Program-made: the position numbers and the translations under genes
Shown: positions 1-10,531 of the stretch, in pieces
Numbering within the stretch: the stretch's first letter is position 1
How the letters are laid out: every line of letters starts with the position of its first letter
Origin: Eukaryota sp. TZLM1-RC
Lineage: Eukaryota > Metamonada: BaSk clade
Direction of reading: 5' to 3'
Length of the DNA stretch: 64,000 nt
NCBI GenBank assembly: GCA_040285825.1
Contig: JAUPSS010000004.1
Location: 5,959,658-6,023,657 of the forward strand
Notes under the pieces: generated by a model
Told to the model about the DNA's origin: nothing
The model's database searches: none
What the model saw: the letters and a program-made list of their open reading frames with translations, nothing else

Positions 1-1765
1 TTTGGCCATTCATCCTATTCTACTGCAAATTCAAGAGATGTTTCCTTCACTAAAAATGATTGCATATATGGATGATGTTGTGCTTATTGGTGAATTAAAT
101 ATTGTGAAAAAAGCAACTGTATGTTTTAAAGAATTATTTACCAAAATTGGTCTCCGACTTAATTTACTTAAATGTGTTTTGTTATCGAATTCTCCAGTTT
201 CCACAATAATTGATGATATTGAAATTCAAGCCAAATTATATTCAATTGATGCTATTCGTCATTTGGGTTCGTTTTTAGGAAATAATGATGAAATTACCAA
301 AAAATTGTTTGAAAAGTTGAACTCGATTTCTGACAAAATTGACCGAATGATGAATTTAGATATAAAAAAACACATCAAATTTACCATTATAAGACTGTGT
401 TTTAGTTCCAATTTTAATCATATATTTCGATCTACAAATCCTCTCGTCACTAGACCTTTGGCTCAAAAGTTTAATGAGTTACGTGCAAAAGTTCTGTCTC
501 AATTACTGGGATGTAAAATGTTTCAAATTCCAGATCATGCTTACCTTAGTCCACATTATGGTGGTTTAGGGTGGACGAAGGCTTCTATTCTTACCTCGTG
601 TGCTTTTGTTGGTGGATGCAGAAATGCAATCTTTGAGTTTTCCGAAAGATTTGCAGATTGGGAAGATTTATTGATGACAACGCAAAGTTCCACTGTTTTT
701 GCATTAAATGAAGAAATTTCAAGAATTGATGTAGAAAAATGGGGTCGATGTTTTCCCCAATCATTCAATGGCAATATTCCAGAAAAAAATGTTTTAAATT
801 TGAAGTACACTCTTCGAACATTACAGAAAAGATTGACTGGAATGTATGAAAAAGATCTTTATAATAATATTTGCAGCTCGGCTGTTTTAAATCAAGATCT
901 TCACTCATTGTTATTGGAAAAGGGTGTTTGTGAAAACAAGGCGTCAGATTCTTCACTTTTTGTAACCATTGTACCACGAAGATTTGGATTGTGTGCCACT
1001 AATGAAGCATTTGTAACAAAAATGAGATTATATTTGAACATCCCCATTAACCAATTATTATCAAAAGAAAAATGTATTGGTTCGAATTCACCTCAACTCA
1101 CTTTGCGCCATGCTCTAAATTGCTCTAAATTGATAACTTATCGTTCTTCATTACATGATGCTGTTAGAGACACTGTTTTCAATATGGCACAAACTGCAAG
1201 GATATCGTGTATCAAAGAGCCCTGCTGAAGGAAACACTTTCTCTGAATAATTTTGGTTCTGATGATAGAGGTGATGTATACTGTGATTGGATTGATAATT
1301 CTGAAGCTATTGTTGACTTTGTCTCATGTAATGTTTCAAACGATACTTTGGTTCACAGAAGAAAACTTAATCCTGTGGCTGCTCTGGATTTTAAAGCAAA
1401 AGAAAAACATAGAAAATATGATAAAGAAATTGAAGATGCAAATGTCGATAGAAATACACAGCTGGTTTTTATTGCTTTCCCATTTTCGATAAATGGAAGA
1501 TTATCAGTTGAAGCAGAAACTTTTTTGGATGACTTCCAAAAAATGGTGAAAGAAAAAACAATGAAAAGATTTGATATTTTTGTATGGCGTTCACGGATTC
1601 AATTTGCCATTATTAATAGATTACCTCGGTTTTTCAATCGAATACGAGAAGCTTTAGCTAGACATCAAGCAGATCAAGATTTTGTAGAGGAAATCTTGGT
1701 TTAATGATAGTCGTCCCATTAGTTATGATTTAATTTAATCAAGTGTGCAAATTCAATAAATACAA
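1..1765 (+). mobile_element. RLE-type LINE, family 1, 5' end outside window, frameshifted
   Basis: This is the 3' part of a non-LTR retrotransposon. The left edge starts inside the reverse transcriptase; the active-site motif A-Y-M-D-D follows at about 60-75. Downstream comes a Cys-x-Cys-x9-His-x3-Cys knuckle (about 1070-1130; the second Cys of other copies is Gly here) and then R-G-D-x13-D followed by K-E-K-H-R-K-Y (about 1270-1420). That arrangement is known from the restriction-like endonuclease of R2-type LINEs. The frame breaks near 1225, where this copy has CCC and other copies have CCCC, so the protein is read in two pieces (to 1228 and from about 1227 to 1704). The 3' UTR after the stop ends in CAATAAATAC with no poly(A), as in the other copies. 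It is not functional as it stands. Confidence 0.88.
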
Positions 1766-2226
1766 TTTTATTAGTATTAAGATTAATAGTAAAATATTAT
1801 TATTTTTTAACAGCAATTTATAATAATGAAAACTAAAAACTAAACTAAGGAACTAAGAACTTAAGGACTCATCAACCGATTTGCCAACGGAATAAGCTGT
1901 ACATAATCAGACAACAGTAGTGTCTAGGGGGGGGGGTGCTCTCAAAACCAATAATGGTTTTTTTCAATCCAATAAAGATCAACAACTCATCATATGTAAT
2001 TGTTATATTTTACGAAAACATCATGGGCTTGCCAACGAATAGGAGATGTAATGGTGAAAAAACAAAAAAATCAGATTACTGTAGATGAAATCCTGATCAA
2101 ATGAATTTAGTGCCTTTTCTGATTTAATTTCGACTTAATAATTTAATTCTAGCCCTTTGGCAACATCTTGGCTAAACGATTATTATTTCGTTGATTTTGT
2201 GTTTTTTGTGTTTAGTGCTGTAGTCT
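1766..2226. other. Spacer between two facing LINE copies
   Basis: This AT-rich stretch lies between the 3' ends of two family-1 LINE copies in opposite orientation. It has a run of ten G around 1926-1936. I see no gene in it. Confidence 0.6.
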
Positions 2227-3068
2227 TTTTTTTTGTATTTATTGAATTTGCACACTTAATTAAATTAACTCATAACTAATTGGACGACTATCATTGAACC
2301 AAGATTTCCTCTACAAAGTCTTAATCTGCTTGCTGTCTAGCTAAAGCTTCTCTAATTCGATTGAAAAACCGAGGTAATCTATTAATAATGGCAAATTGAA
2401 TCCGTGAACGCCATAAAAAAATATCAAATCTTTTCATTGTTATTTCTTGCACCATTTTTTGGAAGTCATCCAAAAAAGTTTCTGCTTCAACTGATCAACT
2501 TCCATTTATCGAAAATGGGAAAGCAATAAAAACCAGCTGTTTATTTCTATCAGCATTAGGCTCTTCAATATCTTTATCATATTTTCTATGTTTCTCTTTT
2601 GCTTAAAAATCAAGAGCAGTCACAGGATTAAGTGTTCTTCTGTGAACCAAAGAATCATTTGCAACATTACATGAGACAAAGTGAACAATAGCTTCAGAAT
2701 TATCAATCCAATCACAGTATACATCACCTCTATCATCTGAACCAAAATTATTCAGAGAATGTGCTTCCTTCAGCAGGGGCTCTTTGATACACGATATTCT
2801 TGCAGTTTGTGCCATATTGACAACAGTGTCTCTAACAGCATCATGTAATGAAGAAGTTATCAATTTAGAGCAATTCAGAGCATGGCGCAAAGTGAGTTGA
2901 GGTGAATTCGAACAAATACATTTTTTTTGATAATAATTGATTAATGGGGATATTCAAATATAATCTCATTTTTGTTACAAATGCTTCATTAGTGGCACAC
3001 AATTCAAATCTTCGTGGTACAATGGTTACAAAAAGTGAAGAATCTGATGACTTGTTTTCACAAACACC
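2227..3068 (-). mobile_element. RLE-type LINE, family 1, 5'-truncated copy
   Basis: This minus-strand copy aligns to the family-1 C-terminal half. It runs from the 'GVCENK' position, 5' truncated near 3068, through the knuckle and the R-G-D endonuclease region to the shared 3' UTR ending at 2227-2235. It has several disruptions: an in-frame stop where other copies read D-F-K-A-K, and a short deletion around 2850. The 3' end faces the 3' end of the copy at 1-1765. It is a dead copy. Confidence 0.85.
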
Positions 3069-5357
3069 CAAAACAACGTGTTGTAGTTCAAAACAAAATA
3101 TCTCTTGAAAAATAAACATATGTCTGTAGAGCAACAATAAGAAATATTTTTCATGTCTTCTTGTCATTGCTTTTGTCATCGAATCAAAAATGAGCTCAAA
3201 ATTGTACTTGAATACTTTTGATATCAGAAGTCGTTTTCAATTATTAAAAATACTAAAAAAACAATTGTATATAATAAAAAATACTGGTTTCTATTCCATT
3301 CATTCAAATGCTAGGCGCTATTATCTCTACACAGCACTATAAGTCTGTCTTCCTTACGCAACTTGGTCTTCATGATTTCCCTAATTGTAGGTTAAGTGTA
3401 CACACCTGTTAAAGAAAGGAAGATTTTATAAAAATATAAATCGTATCTGTGAACCTATTTCAAATACATCACAACAAAATATTGAACTAGCTCTGACTGA
3501 TGTTGATTCGGACGATTCAAAAGTGTCTGGAATAGCAAAAATATCAGTTTTTTGAGAGATATACACAGGATAACACTGCCGTTGTAAAGAGAAATTTGAT
3601 ATTCCATAATCAAGTGATGGTGTTTCGAAGGAAATGTCTGGTTGAATGCAATGTAAAGTATCAGTAGATTCCACATTCCAGGATAAATTACGTCATGTGT
3701 TTTATTCATCAAAACAAATACTTTTAGTTCACTATGTTTGAAGTCTTCCAAGCAGTAATCTTGAGCAAAAAGCTGAACAGCAGAACATTTTTGTCCAAAC
3801 AAAATTGTTCTTTGGAACAACAATATAATAGAATCACCATTTGATCGGATAATTCCATAAAATGCATAATTGGATCGGTTTGTTTGTAAACATTTCGCCT
3901 CAAAATTTAAGAAGGACGACCAAATGACATTCTTGTATGATCCAATGCGTTTCAAATAGAATTGTTTATATTTGATTGTCTTCGTACCAATTGGTGGGTC
4001 ATAATTTTACTGCTCCGATCAACAATTTCATGCATCTCCTTGATCAAAAAAGTGATCGCAAATTATAAAGCAGTGTGTCACAAAATGTTTGGGAAAATTA
4101 TAGTCAATCATTATGAAACATTTGGGGATCAATTGGGGATTACCGTCTGTATGTTTCTTCATTTCAGACAATTTTGTTGATACAATGTACATGTGATAAT
4201 GTCTTCATTGAGCTGCATTTTTCGGAATAGTACATTTTTTATCACCAACCATTATCTTTTGATCAAAATTACGTTTGAAATCATCAAAACGGTTGTCAAT
4301 CACGCATTGGCGAAATTCAATCAATCTTTGTTTCACTTTAGTTGTATCAGTTCCTTTTAATTTTTCAACTTCATCATTTTTAATAAAGCATATATTCAGC
4401 CAATGGAACACACATTCATGAAAAAGTTCATCAAGGTGCGTAGAGTATTCAGCTGTCACTCAGATAATTTGGTATTTCATTAACTGAAACATAATCTTAT
4501 TGGAAAGAGCCAAAGAGTCTTCAGTGATCATAAACCTATTTTAAATTTTTTCGGAAATTGGAAGCTAAAGGGTTAAGAATAATTGTGCTAGTTGGGGTCT
4601 TTTTTGAAGCATCGTTGATGATTTTTTACCACGACCAATAATGGTATTATCTGTGATCTCTGAGTGATACTTAATCGCTTTCTTTTCTAAATCTGACCTC
4701 CTAAGCCAAACAATATACTAAATGGTGCCAAGGATTTTGTTACTTTCATTTGTTGTTGTTGATGATAAACTAGGTTAGTTGGCACTTGTTCAGTAACAGG
4801 TAATTTTTTTTAATAAATGCACTTTTCTGTTTTTTTGTCTTTAGTATTTCTGCCTAACGGAATCACATTAAGAATTTCTCCATAAGAACGTATGGTGGAA
4901 GTATCACAATTGTTAATGTACGTATCAAATTCGTTAATCAAAAATAATTTTAACTGCATCCTGGTACAAACAGTAATTTGGTCGACTCTACAAGCCAGGA
5001 TATTGAGAATATTCGATTTGAAATCATATATGAAATTTGGTTTAACCACTTGACGATCATCGCTGTTTTGAAGGCCAACAACAACAGTAGCTCTTGAAGT
5101 TTTTGGTCACTAAAAAATTTATTGATTTGACAACAAAGAAACACATCATTAACACAATAGTGGTCCAATTCTTTCCGTGATGAATCGTTCCATAATATTT
5201 GGATTTTTTCAGGATTAGAAGTCTTTTTTGGTCACGACTGAATTATGGGACCACTTCAACCCGCCTTAGTGCCTTTCTACTAGGATCCTCTCACCCAAAG
5301 AAATAAAGCTGGAGTACTTTTCCATGCAAAACAAAAGTTAATTTTAAAATGATTTTC
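3069..5357. other. Degenerate region, possible old transposon remnants
   Basis: Only short overlapping reading frames occur here, none convincing. Minus-strand pieces around 3455-3955 and 4205-5168 have Lys/Phe-rich sequence loosely like hAT-type transposases (for example an N-K-F-F-S-D-Q-K-L stretch near 5110). No catalytic or zinc-binding motif is intact. I treat the stretch as decayed mobile DNA or non-coding sequence without a supported gene. Confidence 0.35.
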
Positions 5358-6330
5358 AAAGTTATCTCTATTTAATTTACAGTTTTGCTGTAAAAAGCTT
5401 CAACAAAAATTGTCAAAGATTTTTGAAAGCTTGGATTTTGATGTTAGACTTGGCTTGGCCAAGAAAAAGAATCCCGCTTTTGCAAATCTTTTACAAGATA
5501 TGTGTGATAGTACTTCTTCTGCCTTAGTAACAACAATTCCACAAGTTTATGGTACTCTCTTATCCGATTCTGCTTGGACTCTGAATATGAGATTTCGTTC
5601 CTTTATCTGGCCTGATAATTTACCTCATAATTTAATTTGTAAATGTTCTCGAGAAATTACAACTACTCATTTGTTAAATTGTAAACATTTTATTACTTTT
5701 AGAAGCAAGGTTCATGATGCTGTAAGAGACCAGTTATATTGTATGTGTAAATCTCATAGAATTGAATCCTTCTTGGAACCTTTGTTGTCAAATCTGTTTG
5801 ATGCTGAAAATGATTTTCATAAGAATAATAGAGGTGATGTCATATTACCTGGATTAGATGGAAGCTTCATTTTATTGGATGTAATGTCTGTTGATCCTTG
5901 TAATGCCTCAAATGAAAGGCTTGTTAATTCTGAAATTCATAATCCCCTTTCAAATGCTGAAAATTTTAAATTCAAAAAAATACAATGAACCTTTGTCCAA
6001 ATTGGCCAGTCTACAGCATGCAAAATACAATTTGTATCCATTTGTATTTTCCCTTTTGGTTCACTTGCACCAACTGCTTTACGTTTTTTTGGATGATTTT
6101 GAAATGATTGTAAAGAGAAGAACTGGCAGAAATTTCAACAGATTGATTTGGCAAAATAGAATTGTGTTTTCTATTTTTAAGGGGATGTTGAAGATGGTTT
6201 CTGATGCTTTGCTTTCTCTTGGATCTCACTATGAGAGAGTTGCATCTAGTGGTTTTGTTTTGGGAGAGATGGATTTTTTAGATGTTGATTTATAGGTTTA
6301 GAATAAAATTAAATTTAAAAAAAAAAGTTA
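5358..6330 (+). mobile_element. RLE-type LINE, family 2, 5'-truncated, with target-site duplication
   Basis: This is a 5'-truncated family-2 LINE. It starts at ATCTCTATTT (about 5362), and the readable frame runs from 5410. The knuckle is Cys-x-Cys-x7-His-x3-Cys (about 5640-5685) and the endonuclease reads R-G-D-x13-D (about 5830-5882). A one-base change near 5980 breaks the frame, which continues from about 5970 to 6295. The element ends in an A-rich tail. AAAGTTA occurs at 5358-5364 and again at 6324-6330 and is the likely 7-bp target duplication. The insertion sits only 22 bp upstream of the RPN12 start codon. Confidence 0.85.
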
Positions 6331-6352
6331 TTTTTACATAAATCCTTCAATC

Positions 6353-7161
6353 ATGTCTGTTCTTCAACAAGCCCAAGGTCTACTCCAGGAGCTTAGATCC
6401 ACAATGGACATCAAGTCTCCCTCCTTTGACAAATGTAATAATCTTCTCTCTCGTTTAAAAGTATTGTCCTTACAGTTTCCATCGAATCTTTCACAGGACT
6501 CTCCCACTTTAGATCAGGAACAATCCATTTATCGCGAAGTTCTAGAAAGATCATGTGCGATTGCTCTCAAAACTCAAAACTACCCACAATTTTCTCGTAC
6601 ATTCCTCCAACTTGAACCCCTCTACAAGAATCAACCGTGTGTTTGAAACTCAAAACCATCATTTCTAATTCCAGACCATCTGATCAATATACTCTCTTTT
6701 TTGCCTGCTTCTTACTAACACTTCTAGCTGAGAACAATCTCTCCCAGTTTCACACACAGCTTGAGACGATCTCTTATCAATTCAGGCAACACCCTCTAGT
6801 CAAGTACGCCATTCGACTTGAAAGATGTCTTATGGAAGGAGCCTATGCCGCCCTCACTCAACAAGAAGAACTCCCTGCTCCAGAATTCAAGCCTCTTTTG
6901 GAGTTGATTTTAGATACAACTAGGGACGATATTGCTGACTGTGTGTACCGATCATTCACCACACTCTCTGTTAAAGAGTTGAGTCAGTTGTTATCGCTTT
7001 CAGAAAGGGACACCCTTGAATTTGTTAGACTTCGTTCTTGGACAGTCAAAGACAATAATGTTATTTTTGCAGATGAGCAGCTAGGTGGTTCAAAGTTTCC
7101 AGTAATTGAGGTATTACAGCAAAGCAACAAGTTTGTAGATATGGTTAGTACACTGGAATAA
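6353..7161 (+). CDS. RPN12: 26S proteasome lid subunit RPN12/PSMD8 (one 38-nt intron)
   Basis: This is a non-ATPase subunit of the 19S regulatory particle lid, which helps assemble and operate the ubiquitin-dependent proteasome. The first exon is 6353-6636 and the second 6675-7161. The intron at 6637-6674 starts GT, ends AG and contains CTAAT just before the acceptor. Splicing gives 256 residues, close to the family's usual 260-280. Family signatures in the second exon are an L-M-E-G-A-Y segment, the I-L-D-T-T-R-D-D-I-A-D-C-V helix and a C-terminal winged-helix (PCI-like) region ending near residue 256. The ATG is the first in frame and lies 22 bp after a retrotransposon insertion, so the natural promoter may be displaced or supplied by the element. 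Confidence 0.93.
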
Positions 7162-7963
7162 ATGTGAATAATTGGTGGTTTTTTTGCTTTCAACTTAAAA
7201 CAATTACCAAAAATAATTGTTTTGAGGGGTTTGCGACCGATGTCCAGTGGTTTTGTGTTACAAAGGTCTTGTATGTTTAAAACACTTCACTCTGTGGCAT
7301 TGAAGATATTCAATCAACACTTTTTTAAGTTTTGTGAGAAATTTCAAAATGGTCATCTATTCAGAACAGTTTCAGTTGTGGGTAACTTTAATTTGGCGCA
7401 CTGAAATATTGTGTTTGAAATCTTGTTAATCAAGATTTTAAATTGTTTCCATGGTGTGTTCAATTTGTTCCACTTGTTCTCAAGAATCAGAATTACAACT
7501 ACAGGTATTGTATTTGTTTATGTACTGCAATGGTTTTCGCTGTTCAGTATTTGTCTATGATCTTTGCTGAAACTATTACAGCAGATTAACTTTGAAGTCA
7601 TCATATGTCGCACATCTGAATAAGTCTTCCTACACAAACTCTCTCAGGTATTAATGTCATCTAGTATCATTGTTAAGGAACTGAAATGCAGTTGTTCAAT
7701 TGCAACAATGGTAGTTTTAATAAATTTGAAGTAATTTAGCTAAAATAAAAACAAACAAATGATTTATTCATGATGTAACAAGCGTAGAACCCCATCAAAA
7801 ACAATCGATCGGGAAAATATTGAAGTAAGTGAAGGGAAAGCCGTGGCGATTTAGGATATTTTGAAAACTGTTGAAACTAATTACAAAGCTATCCACAAAT
7901 CAAAATAATATTTAAACCAATGCAATTAGATGACCAAACACCTGGTATTAATCAGTGACAATA
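7162..7963. other. Intergenic, no gene seen
   Basis: This 800-bp AT-rich stretch follows RPN12 and precedes the 3' end of the minus-strand RRM gene. A 60-codon plus frame at 7222-7404 has no recognisable features. Nothing else is supported. Confidence 0.5.
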
Positions 7964-8467
7964 CTAGACTCTGTGTCTCTTGGTTTGTGGTGTGATATCC
8001 ATATTATCCCTAGACCGCTCTTTGAACTGAGGAGCATGGTCAATGAGGACAATGTGATCAAAAAGTTCATAGCCAATAAGATTTTCAATGGCTAAAACCG
8101 CAGAGCGTGGATCTGAAAATGTAATCCAAAAGAAGCTTCCTGGTTTTCTTGGAATAACAACGTTTCTCACGTTTCCAAACTGAGAAAAGACAGTTTCAAT
8201 GTCTTCTTTGGAAGCTGGTACCACGTCACAATGGAGAAACTTAACATAAACATGGGGACAGGTTTTGTATTGCTCATGATAGGAAGCAGAAGTTCCTGCT
8301 ACACCAATGTTCAGTTCCTTCTCGCATAAAGTCTGAATTGAGCGGATCTTTCCAGACATGAATGACAAATGCTTTGAAGTGAAGATAACAATGTCTAGAT
8401 AATGACAAGATTTATGTTTCAACCCAATAACAAGGCCTTCAACTGTCACCTGTATGGTGGGACTCAT
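7964..8467 (-). CDS. Small single-RRM RNA-binding protein
   Basis: The protein has 167 residues with one RNA recognition motif at about residues 70-145. RNP2 reads V-Y-V-K-F-L and RNP1 reads G-S-F-F-W-I-T-F, and the strands and helices between them are spaced normally. The tail is basic (K-R-H-R-V) and could help nuclear entry. The first 65 residues show no domain. The ATG at 8467 is the first in this frame, but an upstream exon behind a very short intron cannot be excluded. The partner RNA and process cannot be told from the sequence. A degenerate retrotransposon begins about 190 bp upstream. Confidence 0.7.
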   Translation of the reverse strand: MSPTIQVTVEGLVIGLKHKSCHYLDIVIFTSKHLSFMSGKIRSIQTLCEKELNIGVAGTSASYHEQYKTCPHVYVKFLHCDVVPASKEDIETVFSQFGNVRNVVIPRKPGSFFWITFSDPRSAVLAIENLIGYELFDHIVLIDHAPQFKERSRDNMDITPQTKRHRV

Positions 8468-8654
8468 ATGATTTATGAACCATTATCCAGATATACCAGT
8501 TCCTACAATCGTTGAAAATATGAGCAATGTTTAGAATAACTTTACATTGAAGATATTTTGTAACTACGATCAGTATATAACTTGACAAGCGTCTCCTCAT
8601 ACGAAATGTAAAAGATAGTTTAACCATTGATGCGGTTGAAATTCCTTTCATAAA

Positions 8655-9517
8655 CTATTGCTCAGATGCTTTTCGTTTTTCGGGTGGGTGGCATGGAAAT
8701 GTTCCAAAAATTACCGATGAATTGAATAATCTTTTACTGAAATTGGGCTCTGAACTTGATACAATTTCTTCATTTGAAATGGAGAAACATATTAAGTGTT
8801 TTATTTTAAAAATCTGTTATTTAGGTAAAATTACTCACATTTTAAGAACAACTTCTTCAAACATTTCACGTGAGTTCTGCCGCTTCTTTAACCACCTAAG
8901 AACATAATTTTTTGCATCTTTGATTGATGTCAATTATGAACTAATTCGAAGTCATGTATTTTCATCATCTAATTGTTGTGGTATAGATTTCACCAAATCG
9001 TCTATTCTGTCACGCTGTTTTACTTGGATATGGAGGGAAAATCTTTGTTTTGGAATTTTGCAACTGGTTTTCCAGATGATGATGATTTATTGAATTCTAC
9101 AGGTAAACACTATTTAGGTGATCTGGAAAATGTTCTTCATTTTGTGTATGCTGACATTTGGAGTAAGCCTTCGCCCGATTATGTGCAGGAAATACCACCT
9201 AGAACGCCAGTAAATTTGATGTATTGGGTTTAAAAATTGCAACACAATTTAACAATAATTCTTGAAGGTTTGATTTTCATATTCGTTTTGGTTCGGACAG
9301 GATGATAATTCCGCTTTCGCAAAATTTATGTTGGATGCTCAAAGCACTGCTTCTCCGTGTTTATTTGCTCAAATTCCTCAAATTTATGGTCATCTTCTAG
9401 ATGGTACCACATTTTCTTGTAAAATGCGCTTTGCATTTTTTATTTGCCCTGATAACGTTCTTCAAAATTTGATTTGCAAATGTGGGTCAAAAATTTTTCC
9501 AAATCATCTGTTTGATT
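8655..9517 (+). mobile_element. Degenerate RLE-type LINE (family-2 relative), left part
   Basis: Broken frames on the plus strand match the order of the family-2 C-terminal half. First comes a helical stretch (8722-8905), then the G-F-P-D-D segment around 9065, then the pre-knuckle region from 9328 ending in C-K-C-G-S-K...H-L-F-D at 9517. Stops and frameshifts are frequent, so it is an old copy. The element is interrupted at 9517 by a younger family-1 insertion and resumes after 10009. Confidence 0.75.
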
Positions 9518-10009
9518 AAATTAATTTATTAAATTTGCACACTTGATTAAATTAAATCATAACTAATGGGACGACTATCATTAAACCAAGATTTCCTCTA
9601 CAAAATCTTGATTTGCTTGCTGTCTAGCTAAAGCTTCTCTAATTCGATTGAAAAACCGCGGTAATCTATTAATAATGGCAAATTGAATCCGTGAACGCCA
9701 TAAAAAAATATCAAATCTTTTCATTGTTTTTTCTTTCACCAATTTTTGGAAGTCATCCAAAAAAGTTTCTGCTTCAACTGATAATCTTCCATTTATCGAA
9801 AATGGAAAAGCAATAAAAACCAGCTGTGTATTTCTATCGATATTTGCATCTTCAATTTCTTTATCATATTTTCTATGTTTTTCTTTTGCTTTAAAATCCA
9901 GAGCAGCCACAGGATTAAGTTTTCTTCTGTGAACCAAAGTATCGTTTGCAACATTACATGAGACAAAGTCAACAATAGCTTCAGAATTATCAATCCAATC
10001 TGTTTGATT
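9508..10009 (-). mobile_element. RLE-type LINE, family 1, nested insertion with 10-bp target duplication
   Basis: This is a 5'-truncated family-1 copy on the minus strand. It covers the endonuclease C-terminal part (readable frame about 9581-10000) and the 3' UTR. It sits inside the older plus-strand LINE. CTGTTTGATT occurs on both sides (9508-9517 and 10000-10009), a clear target-site duplication. The older element continues directly on the right: its zinc-knuckle Cys codon and the K-H-F-I-I-F-R-S-K-V-H stretch follow at 10010. The R-G-D catalytic motif is lost by the truncation. Confidence 0.92.
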
Positions 10010-10110
10010 GTAAACACTTTATTATTTTCCGATCAAAAGTTCATGGTGCAGTTAGTGATCCACTCTATTGTTTGTCAAAATCACACAAAATTGTTTTCTA
10101 GTTAGATCCT
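10010..10110 (+). mobile_element. Degenerate RLE-type LINE, right part after nested insertion
   Basis: This continues the element at 8655-9517. It encodes the last knuckle Cys and a K-H-F...V-H-G-A-V-S-D helix equivalent to K-H-F-I-T-F-R-S-K-V-H-D-A-V-R-D of intact relatives. Similarity fades after about 10100, before the tRNA-Ser gene. Confidence 0.75.
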
Positions 10111-10170
10111 ACTCTATTTTTGTTTGGTAGATGAAGATACTTTGAATTCCTTTTGCAGGATTACAAAATC

Positions 10171-10252
10171 CGCGAGAAGTGAGATTCGAACTCACGCGGG
10201 GAAACCCCACTTGTTTTCTAGACAAGCGCCTTGACCGCTCGGCCATCCTCGC
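10171..10252 (-). tRNA. tRNA-Ser (anticodon AGA)
   Basis: The cloverleaf is complete on the minus strand. It has a 7-bp acceptor stem (GCGAGGA with TTCTCGC), a D-arm GGCCGAGCGGTCAAGGC, and a 5-bp anticodon stem with loop CTAGAAA, so the anticodon is AGA. A long variable arm (GGGG-TTT-CCCC) and a T-arm with GTTCGAATC follow. The long variable arm and discriminator G are typical of serine tRNA. There is no intron, and a short T-run follows as terminator. Confidence 0.96.
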
Positions 10253-10531
10253 ATACACCAATGATGGCAACAATGATTTGGGAGGTGTCACCTTACGATT
10301 AGAAACAGGTAAAAATGAATCAGGAAACAGGAAATGTAACGTTTTCACAACTAAACAACGTTGCGATCAGACAGTAGACAATGAACCGTGTTTCAACTAT
10401 TACTCCATTCAGTTGAGTCAAGTTTTGTTATCCTTGTTGTTACGCCAGTATCTTAATAAATTTATAGAAAAACCGACAAATCAAACATAAAATACAATGT
10501 ACAAAAAACACAAAAACGACAAAAAAAAGGC
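10253..10531. other. Intergenic between tRNA-Ser and the repeat protein gene
   Basis: About 280 bp separate the tRNA 5' end from the stop codon of the giant minus-strand gene. The open plus frame here overlaps the tRNA and is not considered coding. Confidence 0.5.

Noticed and set aside
2214-3090. Target duplication GTGCTGTAGT/GTGTTGTAGT for the LINE at 2227-3068
   Set aside because: One mismatch, and the right copy is about 8-10 nt away from the element edge; not convincing.
3426-5168. A hAT or BED-finger transposase gene
   Set aside because: Only faint similarity in short frames, with no intact motif; kept as degenerate region.
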